Source: Bog-756 sp963699345 (GTDB taxonomy: Bacteria > Actinomycetota > Acidimicrobiia > Acidimicrobiales > RAAP-2). Taken from it: a stretch of DNA of 64,000 bases. The translations under genes were made by a program, and so were the position numbers. Below the pieces are notes generated by a model, which made no database searches, had not been told where the DNA came from, and worked only from the letters and a program-made list of their open reading frames with translations. The DNA is taken from the NCBI GenBank assembly GCA_963699345.1, contig CAVOTL010000005.1, forward strand, positions 434,001-498,000, given 5' to 3'. Shown one piece after another: positions 8,443-16,058 of this stretch (position 1 is the stretch's first letter; every line of letters begins with the position of its first letter).

Positions 8443-9599
8443 CGCGCGCTCCGCTTCATGCCGAGGCCGGCGGTGGCCAGGATCTCGCGCTGCACCTCGT
8501 TGACTCCGCCACCGAACGTGTTGATCTGCGCCTGGCGACCGGCCCGCTCGAGCTCGCCGTGGAGAGCGGCTCCCGGTGAGCCCGGGCTCAGGTAGCCGGC
8601 GGAGCCCACGATCCCGAGCAGCTTGCGGTAGACCTCGACGGTCGATTCGGTACCGAAGACCTTGACCGAGGAGGAGTCCGCCGCCCCGAGGGTGTCCGCC
8701 GCCACCGCGGCCGTCATCCGCCACGTCAGGAGCTTCTGGGCCTCGAGCAAGGCGTACGTGCGGGCCAGGTCCTGCTGGATCCACGCCACCTCACCGAGCC
8801 CCTGGTCGGACACCCAGGCGGCGACCTCGTCCCACAGCCGGAAAGCGAGCGCGCTGACCGCCGCCAGACCCACCCGCTCGTGGTTCAGCTGGCCGGTGAT
8901 CAGTCGCCAACCGCCGTGGAGCTCGCCGACCAGCGCCTCCCTGGGCACCCGCACGTCGTCGTAGTAGGAGGCGGTGGTGGCGACGCCGCCCACGGTCACG
9001 ATGGGGGTGCACGAGAAGCCGGGGGAACTGGTCGGGACCATGATGATGGAGATGCCCTTGTGCTTGGGTGCCTCGGTGTCGGTGCGGCAGGCCAGCCAGA
9101 TGTAGTCGGCCTGGTCGGCACCGCTCGTGAAGACCTTGTTGCCGTTGATGACCCATTCGTCGCCGTCGAGGACGGCCCGGGTCCGCAACGAGGCCAGGTC
9201 GGTCCCGGCCTCGGGTTCCGTGTAGCCGATGGCGCAGTTGATCTCGCCGGCCAGGATGCCCGACAGGAAGAATTTCTTCTGTTCCTCGGTCCCGTGGTTG
9301 ATGATCATCGGTCCCACGGTCGACAGGGTCACGAACGGGAACGGCGCCCGGGCGCGCTGGACCTCGGTGAAGAAGATGAACTGGTCGGCCGCCGGGCGCC
9401 CCTGGCCGCCGTACTCGACGGGCCAGCCGATCCCCAGCCAGCCGTCGGAACCCATCTGACGGACGAGCCGCCGGAACGTCTCACCACCTTCGGACTCGGA
9501 ATCGAGCTCCTCGCGTACCTCCGGGGTGAGCAGCCGCGCGAAGTAGGCCCGGAGTTCGGTGCGCAGAGCTGTCTGCTCCGGTGTCTCCTCGAGGTGCAT
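8439..9599 (-). CDS. chsE2: Acyl-CoA dehydrogenase subunit ChsE2 (FadE29-like)
   Basis: A 386-residue acyl-CoA dehydrogenase close in length and motif content to mycobacterial FadE29. It starts MHLEETPEQTALRTELRAYF and carries the FAD/substrate motif AIGYTEPEAGTDLASLRTRA, the VFTSGADQADYIWLACRTD strand and the C-terminal INTFGGGVNEVQREILA. It should pair with ChsE1. The ATG at 9599 is selected because GGAGGG lies 7 bases upstream and the family N-terminus starts there. The frame stays open much further upstream, but that part is unlike the family. It is the first gene of the five-gene run and is divergent from the P450 at 9931, with a KstR-like site between them. Confidence 0.88.
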   Translation of the reverse strand: MHLEETPEQTALRTELRAYFARLLTPEVREELDSESEGGETFRRLVRQMGSDGWLGIGWPVEYGGQGRPAADQFIFFTEVQRARAPFPFVTLSTVGPMIINHGTEEQKKFFLSGILAGEINCAIGYTEPEAGTDLASLRTRAVLDGDEWVINGNKVFTSGADQADYIWLACRTDTEAPKHKGISIIMVPTSSPGFSCTPIVTVGGVATTASYYDDVRVPREALVGELHGGWRLITGQLNHERVGLAAVSALAFRLWDEVAAWVSDQGLGEVAWIQQDLARTYALLEAQKLLTWRMTAAVAADTLGAADSSSVKVFGTESTVEVYRKLLGIVGSAGYLSPGSPGAALHGELERAGRQAQINTFGGGVNEVQREILATAGLGMKRSAR

Positions 9600-9820
9600 G
9601 GGGGATCCCTCCACTCTGCGACTCCCCGGCACGCTCGGATGCGTGCGGAGGCAGTCGGTCGACATCGTCTCGGCGCCACCGGCCTCGGGCACCGCCACCG
9701 GGCCGCAGCGCCCGTCGCGGGCTCGTCGCCCCCGTCGGTCCCCCACGTCCGGCCCGGAAGAGCCGTCGTTCGGCGTGCCACCGGGCTCCCACATCGCTGG
9801 AGGCCCGGGTGCAGCTGCCC

Positions 9821-9827
9821 TATGATA
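9821..9827. promoter_or_regulatory. Overlapping divergent -10-like elements between chsE2 and the P450
   Basis: Plus-strand TATGAT (9821-9826) and minus-strand TATCAT (9827-9822) overlap. Each is one base from the TATAAT consensus, and they lie in the only AT-richer patch of the 331-base divergent spacer. They sit directly beside the KstR-like palindrome, so a bound repressor would block both. The predicted leaders are about 100 bases for the P450 and about 210 bases for chsE2, the latter rather long, so the minus-strand start is less sure. Confidence 0.4.
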
Positions 9828-9829
9828 AC

Positions 9830-9843
9830 TGATACACGTTCTA
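9830..9843. promoter_or_regulatory. KstR-like operator
   Basis: Read on the minus strand the sequence is TAGAACGTGTATCA. The mycobacterial KstR (cholesterol regulon repressor) consensus is T-N2-AAC-N2-GTT-N2-A. This site fits every fixed position except one (GTA for GTT). It lies 3 bases from the divergent -10 elements in the space between a CYP125-like gene and the chsE2 operon, exactly where a sterol-responsive TetR-type repressor would be expected. No kstR gene is in the window, so the regulator is inferred. Confidence 0.6.
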
Positions 9844-9930
9844 GAAACGTCACTGCCGCCCAGGCACGGCTCCCGGCACCGTCCGCCCGGCGCACCTGGA
9901 CGGACGGGCGTTCCACCAGGGGGAACCACC

Positions 9931-11160
9931 ATGGATCTGGCCGACATCGACCTCTGCGACCCGGAGAGCTTCGTCTCCGGCGTCCCCTACGACTGGTTCG
10001 CCCAGCTCCGGCGCGAGGCGCCCGTGTACTGGCACCCGGATCCGGACGGCTTCAGCGGCGGGTTCTGGGCCGTGACCCGCTACGACGACTGCGTGGGGGT
10101 CAACCGTGACTACGAGCACTTCTCGTCGTCCAAGCGGACCTCTCTGTTCCGTGATTTCGACGAGGACCTGCTCGAGCAGCAGCGGATGATGATGGTCAAC
10201 ATGGACCCGCCGCTGCACACGCGCTACCGGCGCCTGGTCAACAAGGGATTCACCCCACGCATGATCCGCGACCTCGAGGCCAAGGTCGTCGCCTCGACCG
10301 ACGCCATCCTCGATGCGGTGTGCGAACAGGGGTCCGCCGACTTCGTCGAGCAGATCTCGGCCGAACTTCCCCTCCAGGTCATCGCCGACCTGGTCGGCGT
10401 CCCCCAGGAGGATCGGCACCTCGTCTTCGACTGGTCCAACCGCATGGTCGGCGCCGACGATCCCGAGTACCAGGTGAGCGCCGAGGCCGCCGGACAGGCC
10501 GCCATGGAACTCTTCGCCTACGCCGACCAGCTGTGCGAACAGAAACGTCTCGACCCGCACGCCGACCTCCTCAGCGTCCTGACCCAGGCGGAGCTGGACG
10601 GTGACAGCCTCAGCCAGGTGGAACTCGATCTGTTCTTCATGCTGCTCTCCGTGGCCGGCAACGAGACGACCCGGAACCTCATCTCGGGCGCCATGGTCGC
10701 CTTCTTCGACCATCCCGACCAGTGGGCGCGGCTGCAGGCCGACCGGTCACTCCTCGATACCGCCGTCGAGGAGATGCTCCGCTTCGTGTCCCCCGTCATG
10801 CACTTCCGGCGCCAGGCCTCCAGCGACGTGGTCCTCGGCGACCAGAAGATCGCGGAGGGCGACAAGGTCGTGTTCTGGCACATCTCGGCCAACCGGGACG
10901 AGACGGTGTTCGCCGACCCCGACCGGTTCGACATCGGGCGCACCCCCAACAACCACATGGCCTTCGGAGGCGGCGGCCCCCACTTCTGCCTGGGCGCCAA
11001 CCTGGCCCGGATGGAGATCCGGGTCATGTTCGACCGGCTCCTCGACCGCATGCCCGACATCCGCCTCGACGGTGACGTCCAGCGCCTGCGCTCCAACTTC
11101 ATCAACGGGGTCAAGCACATCCCGGTGGCGTTCGCCCCGTCGGCCCCTGTGGGCGCCTGA
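9931..11160 (+). CDS. CYP125/CYP142-like cytochrome P450 (steroid side-chain oxidase candidate)
   Basis: A 409-residue bacterial class I P450. The I-helix oxygen-binding motif AGNETT is at 242-247, the ExxR motif lies in VEEMLRF, and the heme-binding loop FGGGGPHFCLG places the thiolate at Cys353. The FGGGGPHFCLGANLARME form and the position beside a complete igr-like gene set suggest sterol C26/27 terminal oxidation, as CYP125 does in mycobacteria. CYP142 or CYP124 function cannot be excluded from sequence alone. The start ATG has AGGGGGAA upstream. It is divergent from chsE2 across the KstR-like operator and is followed after 77 bases by an LLM oxidoreductase on the same strand. Confidence 0.85.
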   Translation: MDLADIDLCDPESFVSGVPYDWFAQLRREAPVYWHPDPDGFSGGFWAVTRYDDCVGVNRDYEHFSSSKRTSLFRDFDEDLLEQQRMMMVNMDPPLHTRYRRLVNKGFTPRMIRDLEAKVVASTDAILDAVCEQGSADFVEQISAELPLQVIADLVGVPQEDRHLVFDWSNRMVGADDPEYQVSAEAAGQAAMELFAYADQLCEQKRLDPHADLLSVLTQAELDGDSLSQVELDLFFMLLSVAGNETTRNLISGAMVAFFDHPDQWARLQADRSLLDTAVEEMLRFVSPVMHFRRQASSDVVLGDQKIAEGDKVVFWHISANRDETVFADPDRFDIGRTPNNHMAFGGGGPHFCLGANLARMEIRVMFDRLLDRMPDIRLDGDVQRLRSNFINGVKHIPVAFAPSAPVGA

Positions 11161-11237
11161 CCGGTCCTTCGACGCCACGACCCGGGTCCACCCGGGACGC
11201 CGCCTCACCCTCCGCCCCACCGCGAAAGTCGAGACCC

Positions 11238-12131
11238 ATGCGCTTCCACCAGGCTATTCAGTTCCTACCCCTCGAGACGGTCCGAGCACTCACCCTCGCC
11301 TCGGACCAGATGGGCTACGAAGGCGTCTACCTGTCGGACCACCTCTTCAATCCCCGGGTGCTCGAGTCGAGGTACACCTACTCGACCGCACCCGACGGCG
11401 CCCCGTTCTGGGAGAAGGAGACCGAATGGCCCGACCCGATGTGCCTCGTCTCGTCGCTCGCCGCGCTCACCACCCAGGTCACCTTCACCACCGGCATCTA
11501 CATCGCACCCGTGCGCGACCTCATCACCGTGGCGAAGTCGGTCGGCACCGCCGCCGTGCTGTCGGACAACCGCGTCCGCCTCGGTGTCGGGGTCGGGTGG
11601 TGCAAAGAGGAGTACCTCCAGACCGGCCAGGACTTCCACAACCGTGGCAAACGACTCGACGACATGATCCCGGCACTGCGGGCCCTGTGGAGGGGTGGCT
11701 GGGTGGAGTACCACGGCACCCACTACGACGTTCCGGAATGCCAGATGAACCCGGCCCCGACCGCCCCGGTGCCGATCCTCGGCGGTGGCGACTCGGACGC
11801 GGCACTGCGGCGGGCGACCACCCTCTGCGACGGGTGGATCAACACGGGTGCCGCCTTCCCCGACGATGCCTTCGAGCAGGTCGCCACCGTCCAGCGGGCG
11901 CTCCACGAGGCGGGCCGGGACGGTGACGATTTCGCCATGTACCTGGCCGTGAAGGCCTTTCCCGATCTCGATCTCTACAAGCGACTCGAGGACGCCGGGG
12001 TCACCGACCTGCTGTGTGCCCCGTGGATGCTGGCCGACGTGTCGGAGTCCGACAGTCCCGACAAGATGCTCTCCCTCCGCCTGGACGAGGTCGAGAAGTA
12101 CGCCGAGGAGTACGTCTCCAAGATGCAGTAG
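11238..12131 (+). CDS. LLM-class F420-dependent oxidoreductase
   Basis: A 297-residue luciferase-like TIM-barrel protein. Family markers are GYEGVYLSDHLF near the N-terminus, the strand TQVTFTTGIYIAPVRDLITV, the phosphate/F420-binding region VRLGVGVGWCKEEY, and VPILGGGDSDAALRRA for the C-terminal barrel edge. It follows the P450 on the same strand and may be co-transcribed with it. The substrate is not predictable. F420 rather than FMN use is inferred from the subfamily and from actinobacterial context. The ribosome site is weak. Confidence 0.8.
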   Translation: MRFHQAIQFLPLETVRALTLASDQMGYEGVYLSDHLFNPRVLESRYTYSTAPDGAPFWEKETEWPDPMCLVSSLAALTTQVTFTTGIYIAPVRDLITVAKSVGTAAVLSDNRVRLGVGVGWCKEEYLQTGQDFHNRGKRLDDMIPALRALWRGGWVEYHGTHYDVPECQMNPAPTAPVPILGGGDSDAALRRATTLCDGWINTGAAFPDDAFEQVATVQRALHEAGRDGDDFAMYLAVKAFPDLDLYKRLEDAGVTDLLCAPWMLADVSESDSPDKMLSLRLDEVEKYAEEYVSKMQ

Positions 12132-12157
12132 CCGCAGGGGTTCGTCCAGCGACCGCC

Positions 12158-12416
12158 TCAGGCGTTCGGCGTCGACGGGGACGAGGTGGCCGTGGGCGCC
12201 GCTCCGGTGGGCGGACTGCCGTCCGACCTCGCCGACCGTGCCGACGTCGGACGTGGCCGGACGCACCGGCTGGGACATCCGGTCGGATCCGGTCCCCGCG
12301 GGGGCGGCTCCGGCTACCCCGGAACCACCGAGGGTCACACCGGCGAGGAGGGCGCTCGAGACCATCAACCGACGGAGGCGGCGCCGATTGACGGTGCGGT
12401 AGGGATTGTTCGTCAT
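12158..12416 (-). pseudogene. Short secreted protein related to 12683-13261, frameshifted
   Basis: The ATG at 12416 has AAGGAG upstream and opens a signal peptide nearly identical to that of the next gene upstream (RRLMVSSALLAGVTLGGSGV against RRVMVSSALLAGVTLGGAGV). About 45 codons on, the frame slips. Without a shift it runs antisense through the whole LLM gene. With one extra base skipped it enters a Pro/Ser/Thr-rich tail (GSPPTGAAPTATSSPSTPNA) that stops at 12158, just outside the LLM gene. The span is 86 codons plus one base. It lacks the PepSY-like core of its relative. It is either a decayed duplicate or a real short paralogue with a sequence error. Confidence 0.6.
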
Positions 12417-12457
12417 CGATGGCTCCTTCAGCTGCGGCCCCGGGACCTTCCCGGTGT

Positions 12458-12502
12458 CCCTGTCACTGTCGACCCTGTCACTGTCGTCCCTGTCACTGTC
12501 GA
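12458..12502. repeat. Three tandem copies of a 15-base unit
   Basis: CCCTGTCACTGTCGA occurs at 12458-12472 and 12488-12502, with CCCTGTCACTGTCGT between them at 12473-12487. The array sits 42 bases upstream (minus-strand sense) of the start of the short secreted gene at 12416. It could be a minisatellite or a set of spaced binding sites 1.5 helical turns apart. Confidence 0.85.
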
Positions 12503-12606
12503 CCCACCGGATGGGTGCCCACTGCGTCCGACCTGTGGGCCGGCGGGGAATGGCCGGGGTCGGCTCGACCGTCGACGCAGGATCACCGCCGACCACGGCG
12601 CGACGC

Positions 12607-12642
12607 GGACCCGTGGCCGCCCCGGGGGGCGGCCACGGGTCC
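12607..12642 (-). terminator. Perfect 15-bp stem hairpin after the secreted-protein gene
   Basis: GGACCCGTGGCCGCC (12607-12621) pairs perfectly with 12628-12642 around a six-base loop. It lies 40 bases beyond the stop of the minus-strand gene ending at 12683. There is no T-run, as is common for terminators in high-GC actinobacteria. Being symmetric, it could act in both directions. Confidence 0.65.
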
Positions 12643-12682
12643 GGAGACCACGTACCGGGTCGCGGGGGCCCGGTCGGCCGCC

Positions 12683-13261
12683 TCAGGCCGCCGCCGACGA
12701 GGTCGAGGACGACGTCGGTGGGGCCGGCGGTGTGCCGGTCGGGGGGGTGCCGGTCGGGGCCTTCCCACCCGTCGGGGCCTTACCGCCGGCCGGGGCCTTA
12801 CCGCCGGCCGGGCCCGGTCCGAAACCGCTCTCGGTCCCCGTCACCTTGAACGACGCGTCGAGTTCGACGGTGACGTAGGTCCCGTCTGCCTTCTTCATGT
12901 GGACCTCGTAGGTGGCATCTCCGGACGAGTCCGTCTCGGCCCGGACCACGGTGGCTCCCGGTTCGGCGGCTTCGGCCGCCGCGGTGGCCTGGGTCAGCTC
13001 CGTCCCGGTCAGGAGCGTCTCGCCGGGCCCGTGCGACAGGGTCGCCGGGTCGGGGGCGCCCGAGGGTGGTTTCCCGGTCGGCGCGCCCGAGGGGGGTGTC
13101 CCGGTGGCCGTGCCCGAGGTGGCGGACGAGGACGAGCTCGATGGGCTCGTGGTGGTGCTCCCGGTGGCGGCCGAGGCGACGCCGGCTCCACCGAGGGTGA
13201 CGCCGGCCAGCAGGGCACTGGACACCATCACTCGGCGGAGCCTCTTGGGGTTGCGGATCAT
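12683..13261 (-). CDS. Small secreted protein with PepSY-like core and low-complexity flanks
   Basis: A 192-residue protein with a clear signal peptide (RRVMVSSALLAGVTLGGAGVAS) and a Ser/Thr/Gly/Pro-rich linker. A conserved module of about 70 residues follows (LTGTELTQATAAAEAAEPGA, then DATYEVHMKKADGTYVTVEL), resembling the PepSY-type domain found in many actinobacterial secreted proteins. Last comes a tail with repeated GGKAPTG and TGTPPTG units. PepSY-like domains are thought to bind or inhibit proteases, and the specific role here is unknown. An AAGGAG site precedes the ATG. A shorter relative lies just downstream at 12158-12416. Confidence 0.75.
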   Translation of the reverse strand: MIRNPKRLRRVMVSSALLAGVTLGGAGVASAATGSTTTSPSSSSSSATSGTATGTPPSGAPTGKPPSGAPDPATLSHGPGETLLTGTELTQATAAAEAAEPGATVVRAETDSSGDATYEVHMKKADGTYVTVELDASFKVTGTESGFGPGPAGGKAPAGGKAPTGGKAPTGTPPTGTPPAPPTSSSTSSAAA

Positions 13262-13460
13262 TGACTGCTCCTTGATGTACCTCACCAGGGGGGTTCCTGG
13301 GATGTATCCACAGTGGATTCCGCAGGTCGGCGCGGGCTGCGCCCAGGCTGTGGCCCAGCCGGGAATCGTGGCGGTCGAGCCGGCGGCCCCATCGGGTGGC
13401 CGCGAGCCCCGCAAGGGGCGATTGCTAGGGTCTGGGCACCACGTCTCGGGGGAGGAACCC

Positions 13461-14495
13461 ATGAAGGATCTCAAGATCGGACTGCAGCTGGGGTACTGGG
13501 GATCGGGGCCGCCGGCCAATGCCGTCGAGCAGGTCGCGGAGGCCGAGCGCCTGGGCTTCGACTCGATCTGGACGGCCGAGGCCTATGGCTCCGACGCCCT
13601 CACCCCGTTGGCCTGGTGGGGGTCGCGGACCGAGCGGGTGCGACTGGGCACCGCCCTCTGTCAGCTCTCGGCCCGCACACCCACGGCCATGGGCATGGCC
13701 GCCATCACCCTGGACCACCTCTCCGGTGGCCGGTTCGTCCTGGGCCTCGGAGTGTCCGGGCCGCAGGTCGTCGAAGGTTGGTACGGGCAGTCGTTCGAGA
13801 AGCCACTGGCTCGCACCCGTGAGTACGTCGACATCGTTCGCCAGGTGGTCGCCCGCGAGGACGTCGTCACCAATGACGGCCCCCATTATCCCCTCCCCTA
13901 TCCGGGTGGCACCGGGCTCGGCAAGCCCCTGAAGGCGATCACGCATCCGCTCCGCAGACAGATCCCGATCGTGATGGGCGCCGAGGGTCCGAAGAACATC
14001 GCCCTCGCCGCGGAGATCGCCGACGGTTGGTTCCCGATCTTCTTCTCCCCCGGGGCCGTGGACGCCTACCAGCCGTACCTCGACGAGGGGTTCGCCCGCC
14101 CGGGTGCCCGGCACACGGCCGAGGAGTTCGAGGTGCTCGCCTTTGCCGCCACGATCATGGCCGACGACGTCGAGAGCGCCGCCGCCATGATGAAGCCCAT
14201 GCTGGCGCTCTACATCGGCGGCATGGGGGCGAAGTCGATGAACTTCCACTTCGACGTGTTCTCGCGCATGGGGTACGAGGCCGAGGCCACGAAGATCCAG
14301 GAGCTCTACCTCGAGGGCCGCAAGGACGAAGCGGCGGCGGCGGTCCCGACCAAGCTCGTCGAGGACACCGCCCTCATCGGTCCGAAGGAGAAGATCCGCG
14401 ACGACATCGAGCGGTGGCGCGAGTCCATGGCGACCACGCTGCTCGTGTCCGGCGACGTGGCCACGCTCCGCACCATCGCCGAACTGGCCCTGTAG
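13461..14495 (+). CDS. LLM-class F420-dependent oxidoreductase (Rv3520c-like)
   Basis: A 344-residue luciferase-like monooxygenase-fold protein. It opens LKIGLQLGYWGSGPPANAVE and carries WTAEAYGSDALTPLAWWGS, LGTALCQLSARTPTAMGMA, LGLGVSGPQVVEGWYGQ and VMGAEGPKNIALAAEIADGW. These are hallmarks of the actinobacterial branch that includes mycobacterial Rv3520c, which lies in the cholesterol-catabolic region there. A steroid-related redox role is therefore plausible but unproven. The start is fixed by GGGGGAGGA seven bases before ATG 13461. The long in-frame extension upstream is antisense to the secreted-protein gene and not credible. Confidence 0.82.
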   Translation: MKDLKIGLQLGYWGSGPPANAVEQVAEAERLGFDSIWTAEAYGSDALTPLAWWGSRTERVRLGTALCQLSARTPTAMGMAAITLDHLSGGRFVLGLGVSGPQVVEGWYGQSFEKPLARTREYVDIVRQVVAREDVVTNDGPHYPLPYPGGTGLGKPLKAITHPLRRQIPIVMGAEGPKNIALAAEIADGWFPIFFSPGAVDAYQPYLDEGFARPGARHTAEEFEVLAFAATIMADDVESAAAMMKPMLALYIGGMGAKSMNFHFDVFSRMGYEAEATKIQELYLEGRKDEAAAAVPTKLVEDTALIGPKEKIRDDIERWRESMATTLLVSGDVATLRTIAELAL

Positions 14496-14656
14496 CCACC
14501 CGATCCCCGGCGCCTACGGCTCGCTGTCCGGGCCCATCGCCGCGAGCCGACCGCCGCCGACATCGCCCCTGGTCACCGGTGTCCCCCATCCGGCGCGGGC
14601 ACCGGTCGGCCCATCTCGCTACCGTGAGGGAAGGCGGTCGGGCAGGGCGGTAGGAA

Positions 14657-15616
14657 ATGCAGGTGTCACCCGTGAAGATCCCGACGTCCCGTCGCATCCG
14701 CTCCCTCGCCGGCGCCGTCGTCATCCTGGTCGGACTGCTCGGTGCCGGAGCGATCGGCGCGGCAGCCACCGGGCCCGGTACGGCGGGCGCCGTGGACCTG
14801 CACGCCGCCGACGGATCGACCTGGTGGGTGCCGGCCCTCGGCAGCCAGCCCTGGCAGTGGGAACTGACCAACCCGCTCAACCTGTCCGACGCCAAGCAGA
14901 CGGGCACCGACGACAAACTCCCCGACGGGAGTCCGGCGCCGGCGCCGGTGATCTACGACATCGATGGGATCGTCAACCCCGCGTCGACGGTGGCGTCCCT
15001 CCACGCCATGGGCAAGCACGTCGTCTGCTACATCGAGGTGGGGGCGGTGGGCAACTACTACACGGCCGCCCAGGAGGGGATCGCGTCCTCCTACTACGAC
15101 CAGTTGGTGGCGGCGGGCGTCCTCGGTAAGTCCGTGTCGGGCTGGCCCGAGCACTACCTCGACATCCGCTCGCCGGCCACCCTGTCGATCATCGAGTCCA
15201 TGATCGACCGGCAGTGTGCGGCGAAGGGGTTCGACGCGGTCGAGACGGACATCGACGAATCGTTCGGCTCCGACACCGGCTTCCCGCTCACCCTCGCCGA
15301 CGAGGAGCAGTACATGACCACCCTCGCCGACTACATGCACAGCCTCGGGCTCGGGTGGTGGATCAAGAATCCCGACGACACCGGCAGCGCCACCTACGCC
15401 ACCGACATGGAGCCCCTGGCCGACGCCGTCCTGACCGAACAGTGCAACCAGTACAAGACGTGCACGCTCCTCGGCTCCTACCTCGGCAAGAAGGCCGTCT
15501 TCAACGCCGAGTACAACCTGAAGCCGGCCAAATTCTGCCCGAACGACGACGCCCTCGGCATCAACGGGGCCCGGTTCAATCTGAATCTGACGGGAGTGCG
15601 CAAACCCTGCCAGTAG
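14657..15616 (+). CDS. Secreted GH114-type endo-alpha-1,4-polygalactosaminidase-like glycosidase
   Basis: A 319-residue exported protein: an N-terminal hydrophobic segment (IRSLAGAVVILVGLLGAGAI), then a TIM-barrel-like domain. The family patterns are WQWELTNPLNLSDA, VIYDIDGIVNPASTVASLHA, KHVVCYIEVGAVGNYY and FDAVETDIDESFG. The acidic pair in the last (E-x-D) is the likely catalytic region of GH114/DUF297 enzymes, which cut galactosaminogalactan or Pel-type polymers. It could remodel the cell's own matrix or attack that of others. The ATG has GGTAGGAA upstream, and a TACCGT -10-like element lies at 14620-14625. Confidence 0.8.
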   Translation: MQVSPVKIPTSRRIRSLAGAVVILVGLLGAGAIGAAATGPGTAGAVDLHAADGSTWWVPALGSQPWQWELTNPLNLSDAKQTGTDDKLPDGSPAPAPVIYDIDGIVNPASTVASLHAMGKHVVCYIEVGAVGNYYTAAQEGIASSYYDQLVAAGVLGKSVSGWPEHYLDIRSPATLSIIESMIDRQCAAKGFDAVETDIDESFGSDTGFPLTLADEEQYMTTLADYMHSLGLGWWIKNPDDTGSATYATDMEPLADAVLTEQCNQYKTCTLLGSYLGKKAVFNAEYNLKPAKFCPNDDALGINGARFNLNLTGVRKPCQ

Positions 15617-15672
15617 ACGGCGGTACCGCGTGCCACCCTCCGCCAGAATTCCGGACGGGCCGGCGGTTCGGA

Positions 15673-15939
15673 TCAGCGGCCGTTCCGCTCCCGGTGGGCG
15701 CAGCCGGGCCAACAGCAGGGTCGCCGCATGCCGTCCTCCAGCTCTTCCCGGGTGCGGCGGATCCGCCGCTCCCGGGTCGCTTTCTGCTTGGCATCCTCGA
15801 CCCAGCAGATGAACTCGTTGCGCGCCAGGGGCGTGATGTCCTTCCAGGCGGCGAGGGCCACGTCGTCCTCGACCAGGGCGGCGCGCAGGTCGGCCGGGAG
15901 CTTGTGGACCACCCCGCCCGGAACTCGCTGCCCGCTCAT
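15673..15939 (-). CDS. OmdA/YdeI-like small protein (bacteriocin-resistance family fold)
   Basis: An 88-residue protein matching the C-terminal OmdA-type domain of YdeI-like proteins: LPADLRAALVEDDVALAAWK, then PLARNEFICWVEDAKQKATR, RRIRRTREELEDG and a Cys-containing tail (RRPCCWPGCAHR). The family has been linked to bacteriocin or peptide tolerance, but its biochemical role is unknown. The ATG at 15939 gives the usual domain length. The frame is open further upstream, but that part is Arg-rich and lacks family sequence. Confidence 0.7.
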   Translation of the reverse strand: MSGQRVPGGVVHKLPADLRAALVEDDVALAAWKDITPLARNEFICWVEDAKQKATRERRIRRTREELEDGMRRPCCWPGCAHRERNGR

Positions 15940-16058
15940 GACGCCACGGTAGCGAATCGGCGCCGGCGGCCGACCGGGGTCACCGGTCCCGTCCGGACGG
16001 AGACCACCGTGGCGACGCCGTGCGGAGCGGTGCCTCCACGTCGTCGGGCGGTTCCCGA

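Noticed and set aside
9600..9947. Extension of chsE2 to a start near 9947
   Set aside because: The added residues are unlike any FadE29 N-terminus, would cross the KstR-like operator, and a good ribosome site marks ATG 9599.
11265..12416. A long minus-strand open frame beginning with a signal peptide and running through the LLM oxidoreductase gene
   Set aside because: After about 45 codons it is antisense to a well-supported plus-strand gene. A one-base slip gives a short protein ending at 12158, outside that gene.
12458..12502. CRISPR-like direct repeats
   Set aside because: Units are contiguous with no spacers, only 15 bases long, and no cas genes are present. The same holds for 53541-53646.
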